Part shown: positions 1-10,400 of the stretch, piece by piece | Numbering within the stretch: position 1 is the first letter of the stretch | How the letters are laid out: the number at the start of each line of letters is the position of its first letter | Source: Ophiothrix spiculata | Lineage: Eukaryota; Echinodermata; Ophiuroidea; Amphilepidida; Ophiotrichidae | Assembly: GCA_000969725.1 (NCBI GenBank) | Contig: JXSR01S068236.1 | DNA: 20,205 nucleotides | Direction: 5' to 3' (one strand) | The notes under the pieces: generated by a model | Told to the model about the DNA's origin: nothing | Databases searched by the model: none | Seen by the model: the letters and a program-made list of their open reading frames with translations, nothing else | Made by a program: the position numbers and the translations under genes

Positions 1-35
1 CATATATAACATGTACATGTATAATAAAACTACAA

Positions 36-283
36 TATGTGATGGCTCACCCCGAAAGGGGGAACTTTGCAGATGATATCAATTTTGAGTTTATCATTTC
101 ATCTGTTAGAACACTTTTTAAGCTTGACACCTTGCTTGTTGAAATTGATCAAGGCAATCAAATTTTACAACAGAAAATCTGTTGATATTCTTCTTCTTAT
201 TTTTTTTTTGCTGCCTATTTTCACCATTTTCTCGAAAAGTGTTGTGTCGCAAAGTCCCCCTTTTCGGGGCGAGTCATCACATA
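36..283. repeat. Inverted repeat with GAAA-loop hairpin arms, at the LINE 3' end
   Basis: Two 35-bp arms, 36-70 and 249-283, are inverted copies with about 31 matches. Each arm holds a mini-hairpin, CCCC-GAAA-GGGG at 50-61 and a similar one on the minus strand near 256-268. It may be a small foldback element, or the 3' UTR hairpin of the LINE next to an inverted second copy of the same tail. Confidence 0.65.
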
Positions 284-285
284 TA

Positions 286-2158
286 TACAAACCATATAAA
301 AACAAAAACAATGTAACAAGAGAAACATTATATAGAGGAGTAATCAAAAGGCCAGTAAGGTCTGATCACGATTACCCCTTCTTAAGGCCTTCATAAGCAA
401 AACAAACAAAATAATTAAATAATACTTAACAAACCATCACACAAGACCAACAACAGCTCCACTTTTTAAGAATGATGTTTTAAAAGTTATTAAACGTATA
501 GATTTATATAAATTTCGAAAATGCTTAGTTGACAGTGAGCTTCTAACTTGGTCGTTTAAGGAATTCCATAGTTTTGGACCTGCAGTCCTAATACTTTTAT
601 CTGTAAACACAAGTTTGTTTCTAGTTGGATTGAATTTGCAGCTGTTTCTTGTTTGATAGTCATGGATATCAGAACGTTTTGTAAAGAAAGTATTTAAAGA
701 CTCAGGTAATAATCTCTCAAAATAACGATACATGAATACACCAACTTCAAGTTTATACATGTTGTATACATTTAAAATATCTTATCTATTGAAAAGTGGT
801 GCAGAATTACTACGATAATGACTATTTGATATTATTCTTAAGACCCATTTTTGAAGTTTGTGAATTTTATCCAAATACGATTTACATGATTGCCCCCATA
901 TGAGAATTCCATAATTGATATAAGGTAAAACCAAAGTACAATAGAGTGTGCGGAGAATGCGTTCAGGAATAAAAAACTTTGAGTTTATTTATCATGCCAA
1001 TATTTCTAGAAATTGTTTTAGTTATTCCATCAATATGATATTTCCAGGTTTAAGTTTTCATCAATGATCACTCCCAAAAATTTCGTTTTTGTTACTCTAT
1101 CTAATTTAGTATTGTCTAAAATAATGTTGGTCTGATCTATGCTTGACGTCATTTTTGGAGTGCCCATAATCATATCATTTTAGCATTAACAGAGAGTTTG
1201 TTTGCTTTAAACCAGTTACTAATTTCAGACAATTCTTTGTTTATTAAAGACATTTGGCTAACAATATCATTACTAGAGAATAGAATAGTCGTATCATCTG
1301 CAAACAAAATAAAGTCTAACAATGATGAAGTTTTGGTTATATCATTGATGTACAGAATGAAAAGTAAGGGGCCTAATATTGAGCCCTGAGGGACTCCACA
1401 TAATATATTTTTAAGAGTAGACTTGTTACAATTATAATTAACATATTGTTTTCTCTCATGCAAGTAACTCCGAAACCAATCATGAACTATCCCCCTAAAG
1501 CCATAGTGATCTAATTTATGAAGCAAAATTTTATGATCTATTGTATCAAATGCTTTAGATAGATCCAGATACACCCCAAGTGTGGTTTTGTTTTTCTCGA
1601 CAGCGAGATTGATTTTATCAACAAGCTACATAACTGCCATATACGTAGAATGATGCGCCCTAAATCCATATTGTTTAGGATTTAGGATTTTATTTTTGTC
1701 AATGAATTCAATGCATCTGTTAACATGGTTAAAGACTAATCGAGTATTTTTGAAAAACACTGACACTGGTCGATATGGAAAAAAACTTCATTGTCATCTT
1801 TTTTATAAACAGGAATCACTTAAGCTATTTTAAGCTGATTTTGAAATGTGCCAGTTTTTAGGGATAAATTAAATATTGCTGTCAACGGACAAGCAATCTC
1901 ATTTGCTACTCTTTTTACAATCATAATTTTAATACCATCATGTCCTTCACTCTTGTTTGTGTCAAAATTACCAATAATCTTTATAATTTCATCTTCTACA
2001 ATCGGTTTCAGAAAAATGCTTTGATTATGGGGTGATTTGATATAATCGTAGTAATTCTTGCCGGTATTCTGAATTTTGACGCTAATCTGGTTCCACATTC
2101 ACAAAAAAAAAAAATCATTAAATTCATTAGCTATGACCATCGGATCGGTGATCCTCCC
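286..2158 (-). pseudogene. Decayed non-LTR retrotransposon, CR1/Jockey-type reverse transcriptase, 5'-truncated
   Basis: On the minus strand this reads as the RT and C-terminal part of a LINE ORF2, broken into frames. From the 5' side: a start block with D-P-M-V-I-A-N-E-F near 2110-2150; a frame at 2098-1820 ending in the A-I-F-N-L-S-L pattern; a stretch with the Q-Y-G-F-R-A-H-H-S-T motif near 1680; then 1574-1170 with D-L-S-K-A-F-D, G-V-P-Q-G-S and F-A-D-D (catalytic Asp motifs kept); then T-K-F-L-G-V near 1080; and the C-terminal G-P-K-L-W-N-S-L block at 760-437. It has an in-frame TAG at 1628-1626 and frameshifts near 2095, 1820, 1175 and about 1000. The endonuclease part is missing, so the copy is dead. 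Sequence to about 286 is probably its 3' UTR. The clade (CR1, L2 or Daphne) is not certain. Confidence 0.85.
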
Positions 2159-2430
2159 CTATCCAACGATACCAAGATCATCAAAATCGGCCAAGGCGTT
2201 ACGTAATTATGACGTCATAAAGTACTTTCGGATTGCAAAATCAGGCAAAAATGCATGATGGCAAAAATGGCCACCAAAATCAAAATTTTGCTATAAAAGT
2301 TCTAAATAACGGATTTCCGTCGGATTGTTTGCTAATTAAAAAGGAAAATGATAATTCTAACATGTTTTGTAAGTTTGAGTCTTATAGCATGCATATTTTT
2401 TTTCAAAATGGCGACTTTAAAATTTCAACC
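2159..2430 (+). repeat. Dispersed repeat, copy 1
   Basis: This stretch matches 12684-12965 in scattered blocks in the same order and orientation: CTATC start, AATTATGACGTCAT, GATTCTAACAT-like block, ATAGCAT and TTTTTCAAAATGG followed by GACTTTAA. It abuts the broken 5' end of the LINE, so the LINE may be inserted in it or truncated against it. No coding capacity was seen. Confidence 0.55.
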
Positions 2431-2726
2431 CCCCTACACCCCAACTTTGACGGCCTACCCTAACCCCACCTTAGGTGCTACCCCTAGTTTTTTCATCAAA
2501 ATGACCGCAAAGGATGTAAAAGAGATTACCCGAATGCCTGGGACCGGTTGTTTTTGCGTTTTTATGAAGCGGGGAAAAACCTTAGGGGACCCCACCCCCT
2601 TCGGGGAATAAGGGTTAAAGTAAAGCAATATCGGCAGAAATAAGGGAAAAAAATAAAATAATCAAATCAACACACAATTTAAGTTGCAGCTGTAAAACAT
2701 GCAATTGTAATAATTGGTTGCACCCA
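2431..2726. other. Non-coding stretch before the inverted-end element
   Basis: It holds C-rich and G-rich patches (near 2430-2480 and 2570-2615) and no supported gene. Its last 12 bases, 2715-2726, are the left copy of the direct repeat that flanks the next element. Confidence 0.5.
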
Positions 2727-3591
2727 AGGTTGGCCGGTATTTCCCCACCCCGGGAAATACAGGGCGGTAAATACCAGTATTTACCGGTAAATATCACCAA
2801 GTAAATTTGGGCAAAAGTGGGAAATACCGGGAAATACTTAAAGAAGAGGTGTTTTAAAGCTTTTATGCTAAATACATGCACAGAAATGCACATATAAGAC
2901 ACAAAAATCATACCCTAGGTGTTTTCAGCTGGATAGAGTGGATGACTATTTATGGCTGCAAAATATACAATGACTTGCAAAGAATTGACTCAAGAATTTA
3001 AGATTTGTGAACAACATGTGCTTTTACTACTTAGTGTGGAAGAGACAAAAGAGTTTCATTGAGAGAAATTCATGATTTGTGTTTAATAAGAAACAGTTTT
3101 TAAAAAATGGTTTAATTCAGTTAATTAATAGTATGCTTTTGGCCGACTCAACACTCTTACAGAATTTTGAAAAATATATTATCAACAGCAGTTTTGAACT
3201 TATAACACTATCATTGCTTAAGTTAAATCATCTATGTGCTAGGGTGTGTGTGGGGGTGTGTGTGTACTGATGATCCATATATGCAAATCTGGTATGTTGA
3301 AATACAATATAATCACATCCCCTCAACAGCAACATCATGTATAATAGACACTGAATATAAACATGCCTTTTGCATATTTTTGTCATACATAATTTTATTA
3401 TTGAAGCAAATTAATTTAAAATTGTTCACATAACATTCTAATGACAAAACCATACTTATGCTAGGTTAAAACCCATGGGGTCTTGAAAATACATATTCAT
3501 TGAATGGTATTTCCCTTGTATTGACCAGGTATTTCCCAGTATTTCCCACTTAGGCGGGAAATACTAGTATTTCCCGGGAAATTGCCAACCT
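2727..3591. mobile_element. Non-autonomous DNA transposon with inverted ends and 12-bp target duplication
   Basis: The left end is AGGTTGGCCGGTATTTCCC. The right end, read in reverse complement, is AGGTTGGCAATTTCCC. The direct repeat TGGTTGCACCCA lies just outside both ends (2715-2726 and 3592-3603), as expected of a target-site duplication. Inside both ends there are clusters of GGGAAATAC in both orientations. No transposase frame is seen. The superfamily is unassigned: 12 bp is longer than the usual 8 bp of hAT and P elements. Confidence 0.78.
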
Positions 3592-3872
3592 TGGTTGCAC
3601 CCATCCCTCGGTAACCTCCTCTTCCCTCTTTAAACAAGTATTAATCTATGTGTATATATTCTGGATATTTATTCGCAATGTCTTTCTTGATTTATACAAA
3701 CTGTCAATCACGGTCAAGCGAGGGCAAGCACTTGCACCCCAGATTTCATTCAGTGATTTGCGATACAGTACAATAAAGCTATAAAAACTGTTCAGATATC
3801 AACATATTTCTGGCCATTGTCGTTTATAAAGAGTGGGTCATTTTGTAAAGATAACGATACCTCTTCGCTGTC

Positions 3873-3878
3873 TTTATT
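3873..3878 (-). terminator. Possible polyadenylation signal AATAAA
   Basis: AATAAA reads on the minus strand about 290 bp downstream of the stop codon, a reasonable 3' UTR length. An ATTAAA lies nearer, at 4140-4135, inside the CAAT repeat, and another AATAAA is at 3673-3668. I cannot tell which is used. Confidence 0.35.
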
Positions 3879-4052
3879 GTCCAGATTGTCATTCCAACCT
3901 TTTTTACATTTTCTGCGTAGTTAAACCAGTTATATTTTGATCTGCATCATTATCGCTAATTCAGTATGACCAGCGTTTTGTCATTTGTCATAAATTCTGT
4001 GTATAATCATGATAATAGTAACCGTTTCTTTCAAATTATTTCATCAATAAAT

Positions 4053-4071
4053 AAATCAATCAATCAACCAC

Positions 4072-4130
<59 letters not shown>

Positions 4131-4148
4131 ATCATTTAATCAATCAAT
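4053..4148. repeat. (CAAT)n microsatellite in the predicted 3' UTR
   Basis: A tetranucleotide run of CAAT with a few interruptions (CCACCC near 4069, AAATATCATTT near 4127). It starts about 18 bp past the stop codon, so on the gene's strand the 3' UTR would carry (ATTG)n. It is probably length-polymorphic. Confidence 0.93.
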
Positions 4149-4165
4149 CTTTCATTCATCATTAA

Positions 4166-4470
4166 TTAGATAGACGTAGTGGCATTCACTGAACCCCAGT
4201 GGCTTAATCTGTAGGAGGCTTTTGCTGTTTCAAACACCGACACACGCACTTTGAAGACATACTTGGTGTAAGAGTCCAGATGATCAAATGAAATGAACGT
4301 CTTGGTGTGACTTCCATGGTAAACCTTCTTGTTGTTATCAGCTCTCAGTAGTTCATACTCGTAGTCGACACTTGTTAACTCTTGGTTGCAATGTTCGTAT
4401 CTATCCCAAGTAAAGCGCAAACTAGTTGTCGAAGCAGCTGTCAGTTTTATTTTGACAAAAGATGGCTTAG
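4166..4470 (-). CDS. Exon 10: type B FN3-like domain, copy 3 (B3), C-terminus and stop
   Basis: The exon has acceptor GTTCTATTGCAG and then 101 codons to TAA at 4168-4166. Motifs are L-R-F-T-W, Y-E-H-C-N, Y-E-Y-E-L, I-S-F-D-H-L, Y-V-F-K-V-R-V-S-V and S-H-W-G-S. The domain is complete and the protein ends seven residues after its last conserved part, with N-A-T-T-S-I. No convincing donor precedes the stop, so this looks like the true last coding exon. Nothing after it would give a membrane anchor. One Cys and a terminal NAT sequon are present. Confidence 0.86.
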
Positions 4471-7400
4471 CTGCAATAGAACAAATTCACTTTTTATAAA
4501 ATCCCAAGACAGAAATAAACAGTCAGACATAAAAACACACCACGAATTTTTCAAACAACTATACAGATTAAAGATTAAATCATCGTAATAAATGTTTGTC
4601 AAAAGTAGAGTTACTATACAACCTGCTTTTTGTCCCGTTTCATTTTACCACTCCAGTCCAAAGATATGAAGAATTTAAGAAAGCCCTTTAAATCTACTTT
4701 GGTCCGATTTGTAAGTTAAGACTTCAAGCTAAAGAAATGCAAACTTGAAATGAAGAGCATTCTGCAACCAATTAGAGTTCAATCAAACCAAACCAATCTT
4801 ACCTAACCTGTACCTAACGTTACGTGATATTTGAAGTTCAATTTTAACTTAAATAGGTCAAAATTTTAAATTAAAGTACGGATCTTCCTGATACTCTCAT
4901 ATTCCTTGAGTCTGTTACTTCTGGTGCGACAATCGGGTAGTTTAGGATACAATTTCTACCAAAAGAGTCGAAAAAAAGGGATTCTAATGAAACATATCAA
5001 CCAATAATAAGTCTTTAACCGAAACCACGGAAGAAAACTGAAGACAAAGGAGTTTAAGAACTCAATTCAGTTAATGATTCATCTGGCCCGCCAAGGAGAC
5101 ACAACAGGTTGACTCAACTAGACTCAAGAACTTGCTTAATTATCAGCAGATCATCATTAAATTGAAACAAATCGGACCATCAAGATTTTTCTGGTCTTTA
5201 CAAAATGTGCAATAACTTTTGATTCAGAGATCCAAATTAAACAAAATAATAATCCTGTAAAAGCCAATGGTCTACTCTATAATACTATTGTAACGTTTGC
5301 TCACTACTATTGTAACGTTTGCTCACCATTGTACTCTGTTCTCTCAAAATAAAAGTTGAAAGTTCGTTGCGTTTTTATTGGGACACCATCTATTTTAAAC
5401 TGGTTATTACTAACATTTTCCAAAAGTGCTGGAAAACTTTGTAGACAATCCCAACAAACACAAAACCATTTTACAATCCCAACAAACACAAAACCATTTT
5501 AACAACAAATGTTTTTGTAAATGTTGTAAACTCGTTGAAACGTATGGTCCGTACAAAGGCATTCTTACAACATTTGCAGGAAATCTTTCAAATATGTTTT
5601 TAACATTTATTTTCGAATTTTTTTTAATTATATGTGTATGATATTCATAAAGTGGGTTCTCCGTTTTCATGGTAACCATGATAAGTTGTCTTGTGTTGAA
5701 ACACAGTGGCAATTTATCCCATTACAATTGTAACTTACATTGTTCTGTTTTGAAAAATAACCACTTCTCGCCTCCAGCGTCATGTTTGGTTCTGTAACTG
5801 ATATGAAGTCGGTATCTGGTTCCACATTCCAGTCCAGATATATCCAGTACCCCTTTTGATGTCATTGTGTGTCTTACAAGATTGCCATTAAAATCTTTGT
5901 AAAGTTTGTATTCATAATTTGCATTGGCGCAATTGAGGTAAGGGCTCCAAGATAACGAAATAGAGTCATCCGTTACAGATTGGCCGAAGAAATAAATTCC
6001 TGGAAAAAAATGGAATTACTTTACTGATGACTACACATTTACTTTAAATATGGAATACATTTTTTCTTCATGTGTCTTCATCTTGAACAACCTTTTATAT
6101 CCCAATATAATCGAATTCAAAGGTAAATGTTTTTACTTGTTCGTAGTCTTACTTAAAAACTTGTAAATCACGAGCATTTGTGTGAAGTAGTTCTGGAAAT
6201 TTAGTCAAAGTATGCACATTATTATGATAGGTCATATTATCTTTCATACAATACCTGGAAACATATTTTATGGGGTCTTTTATGGTTACAATATTTACAC
6301 TACAATACGGCGTCTTTGCTGTTCTTCGGAGGTATTCCATCTGTGATTGAAAAGTTTGTCGGGCAACTCAGCAATGTTATCAAGTACAACCTCGTGCAAC
6401 CCCTATATATTTTTGTGTTGATCATGTTGTTGTCGCAATGTACTTGTGTGTTATTCAGTCTTGTAACTTCAATGCCGTTTAGGAAAAAGTGCTCAACACC
6501 TTGATCTTCTAGAAAACATGTATCAATAATTTGTCTCATGATTAAGACTGACGATTTTGCAAGGAAACCACTAAAGAGAACCCTTTTTAACCAAAATCAC
6601 TCAAGTGTAGTACTACCGATCATCTCCATTTTATATATGCCATCAATGACATCACGTTGAATTCCGTGATGAGAGTCACTTCAGAATATACTGCCATGAT
6701 GGACACATCAGAGCCCTTATATGTGCTAATGGGCAACTTTGCTGTCTACTATTATACGGGTAGGAGGTGTCGTCATATGCTTCTTATTATAGAAGATATA
6801 GAAAATACTGGTAGCTAATTACTTACAAATTGGAGGTTTTTCTTTTCTCTGACAAACTTATCCTTAGAAATAAAAATCGGTGCCACACTGACTGCTTTAA
6901 TACCTCACTAAATGATCACCTAAAGGGAGAAATAAATACTTATTCCCTTTATTCGAAAGGGAATAAGTTTAATTATCAGCTAGCTTAACAAGCAATTTTT
7001 TCGCCTGAATTTTTTCCCGACTCACGTGACCAGTAGGTTAGATGGAACCGCCATTACGCACCACAGCAGTATAAAATCGCTGCATAAAAACACCAGTCAA
7101 AACTACAACTTATCCGATCCAAAACTTGTGTAAACATTTTTCTTACCTTCGATAACTCAATTTCTGCACATTATGTCTTTCTGTCGAAAAAATCATAATT
7201 AATATACCGGCAAGCAAGCCGTATAACATCCAAAACACCGTAAAACTGACACATATTGGTGCAATAAATTTGCAATACATCATGTTTCCGCGAATCATTT
7301 CTTAAATCCGCAGGTATAGTGAGCTGTGAAATTTAACATACTTCCTGATAACTTATTATAAAGGTCGACCTGACCTGAGATTATTGCAGAAACCAACTAA

Positions 7401-10400
7401 CCATAAGAATCAAAACAATCTGGTATACATTGTACAGTGCATCCGGGAATTTTTAGTGTATATTACGACATATCTGAGTGACCGTATATCACGTGACGGC
7501 AAAAAATTCGGGAGAAAATTTTCCTTGTTAAGCTCGCTGATTATTACGTAATGCATCATTAAAAATAAAATATACCTTCATAAGTCTTCAGATATGCTTG
7601 CAGTCGTAATTTTGCCAAGAAATCTCCATATTGTAACCAGTCTAACGTGTGTACATATCCAGTCCAGGGCCTCCATTCAATGATCTCAACGGTAAAAACG
7701 TACGTCGAATTCGCATAGAGGGTCAAATCATCAGCTTTGCTAAATTTCAAGCTATACTGTCGTCGATCATCTATGGTTAGTGACGTGAGAGGAAGTTGAG
7801 AGGAAGGAAAGTCCGATTCATTTCCGGTGTCGCACATCGTGCTCTTCATCAAGCGATATGTTACGTACAGCTCGTCTTCAGGTTTTTGACAGCCCAAGCC
7901 TTGATTCCAAAAGAGATGAATATAATCGTCATCGTCTTCGAGTCTAAAATCTTGAATTTCGCAGTTTTCTAGAAAAATTAAAAAACATGTTTCCATTTTA
8001 CATGATTCCCAAGTTCGTAGTTTGTTTCAGTTTTTAACTTTTAAACAATTATTTAAATAATGGATGCCAAAGGAACGTAAAGACTAAACAATTATGGCCG
8101 CAAAACCACAAGACAAAATCAGATTCGCTGGAGGATGGAACAACTTTCAGCGACAGCACGACGACAAAGGACGCAATATATTCACAGTTAACGTTGTTCT
8201 GACACAAATTACTAGTCAATAAATCATTGTTACACAATTACAATTTGGTTATAGTAATGCCGTTGGTTTAACGTAAATATACGCTAACAATGACAAAATT
8301 GTGATGACTACAAAACGAATAAAGATACCAAGAACATGAAAGTTGCTGTCTATATAAGAGAACGGAATAATAACGAGCTTTGCCAAAGAAAACGACTCTT
8401 AAATTCGACTGTCTGCGAATATTAGACAGCACGAAGTGATATCAACATGCGATAATTGGCGGTGAATTTAAAAGTACCATTCCCATCTGCTGAATTATCA
8501 CTGCACAACCAGCTCTTACAGTGGGTAGAGGGTAACCAGGGTACATAATTGATTCAAGTGCAATTTGGCCATGTAAATCGATAATTATTTAGCTCATATT
8601 AGACAATATTAAATCATCTTACCCAGACCAATGGTTGTTGTTGGTTGTGTTGTTGATAGTTCACTACCATCCACCGGATCGTTCGTAGTAATCATGCGAG
8701 GAGACGTTCTCTTCAAAATTTGCGCCCAGTCTCCAGTACGACTGCTTACGCTCAACCAATCAATGCTCACAGATACACGGACACGAAACCTATAATTCGT
8801 ATCAGGTGTCAGCTGATCAAACGCTACATTCGTATTGACGTCACTTCCGCTGTCAATCAATACGTCATCGTAATCTCGATACAGTTCATACTCGTACACT
8901 GCTGTTATGGTACTACGGTCATTGCAATGCTGATATGCATTCCACGTAAAGTTGAAACTGTTTTGAGTTACATCTACCAGAACAATAATCGGTCTTTGGA
9001 TATCTGTAAAATATTAAATGAGATGCAAATATCAACTGCTCATAAGGGAAATGCTAAACTGCTAGAGGAAATCGAAGACGAGCGCGGTATTTTTACTGAT
9101 ACAATAAATCGATCAAAAATAGTAGATCCGCCGTCTCCAGTTACCAAAAGCTGGTATTTTACACAATTTTGTAAAATGCTTGTTTAATATTACACATTCA
9201 ATTATTTAAGTCATCTGAAAAAAACACCTTTTTTTATTCTGGACGGGACCAAATCGCACCGTGCGTAAACAACAACTTGACCAATCAAATCGATCATCAA
9301 GTCGCAAAGCAACAGAACAGACAAATCACGCGAGCTCACGAGTATAACATGAGTTGCATGTGCACTTTAACCTCGGCGCACAAGACGCGAAAAAATAAAC
9401 AGGTTTTCTTCACACGACTATAATGTTATATGTTATTTTATGTATCTTCATAACAAAATTGCAAACAGGCACAAGTTCATCCAGTTCAACAGACTCGTAC
9501 AATTCTTGGATTTCTATATTCTGAAACAATTCGTTCAACTTTAAAGAAATATAAATATTTTCGAAGTTGTGCCTTTATAGATCTCAAGGCTACAATTATA
9601 AAGTTCGTAAGATTAATCTTTCATACCTGTGCGCTGAAGTTTTCGAAAGTTCAACAATTTACAACGACGTAGTCCTAGGCTAAACCTCATCAACTTGCCT
9701 ACTCAACCCGGCCTAGGGCTAGGCTTGATTTTATATGGTAAATGGTAAATTCCCCATTGAGGTTCATGGTGGTTCAAAGTGGTGGCGAAGTTTGTATTTT
9801 GTTTAATATATGTGGAATAAACACTTACATCTAGAATCAGATGTCTTCAGAGTAAACCATTTATCCGGTCCGTTCTTTGTGTTCGTTTCGTACCATATCC
9901 TAATTCTGTAAGTTGTATCACATTCTAGTCCATATATCCGGAATCCATTGCCTGTCGTAGTGTCATTGCTAACAATCCGATCATCACCGTCTTTGTAAAG
10001 CTGATATTTGTATTTGGGGTCGGCACATTCTGGATAAAGATTTTGCCATGATGCCCAAATGCTGTTATCGGAAGCAGATGGACTGCTTATTAAAATATCT
10101 GCAAATTAAAGTATGAAAAGTAATGACAAATTATTTTATATTGCTTCTGTTATTACTATTCTGGTATCGATTCAACTCTCACATAATTAGACTGGCGAAC
10201 TCATAGGTCCGTATTCACAAAAGAGGAATAACTAGTTCAGGACTGTGGGCTACCTCTAATCCACGAATGTGAAATCCAGGAATAAAGTTATTCCTGGAAT
10301 AAGTTTTGCACAAAACGGGCCAAAGCGATCAAAATAACTAGAAACAAAGGAGCTTACACAGCTTTAGCGTCTCTGATACTTGTCGCCCGACCAGAGACAA

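Larger units (their letters stand above)
3604..4165. other. 3' flank and predicted 3' UTR of the FN3 gene
   Basis: No coding frame is supported. It contains the CAAT microsatellite and candidate AATAAA signals on the minus strand. Confidence 0.5.
4471..5738 (-). other. Intron 9 (C3 to B3)
   Basis: The intron is 1268 bp, with GTAAGT donor and TTGCAG acceptor, phase 1. It contains two short perfect tandem duplications. The open frames inside are products of those duplications and show no known domain. Confidence 0.75.
6000..7575 (-). other. Intron 8 (A3 to C3)
   Basis: The intron is 1576 bp, phase 1. It contains the hairpin at 6938-6968 and the MITE-like element 6972-7544. Overlapping minus-strand frames at 6149-6539 have no recognisable domain. 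Confidence 0.75.

Noticed and set aside
165-396. Open frames on both strands at the left edge
   Set aside because: They lie in the LINE tail and inverted repeat, with low-complexity translations and no start context or domain.
3236-3270. GT-rich run
   Set aside because: A short simple-sequence patch inside the 2727-3591 element with no further significance.
6149-6539. Two overlapping minus-strand frames in intron 8
   Set aside because: They share no recognisable motif, overlap in different frames, and lie between two well-supported exons. A decayed element cannot be excluded.
8720-9187. Plus-strand open frame of 155 codons
   Set aside because: It runs antisense over exon B2 and its acceptor; the minus strand has the FN3 motifs and splice sites.
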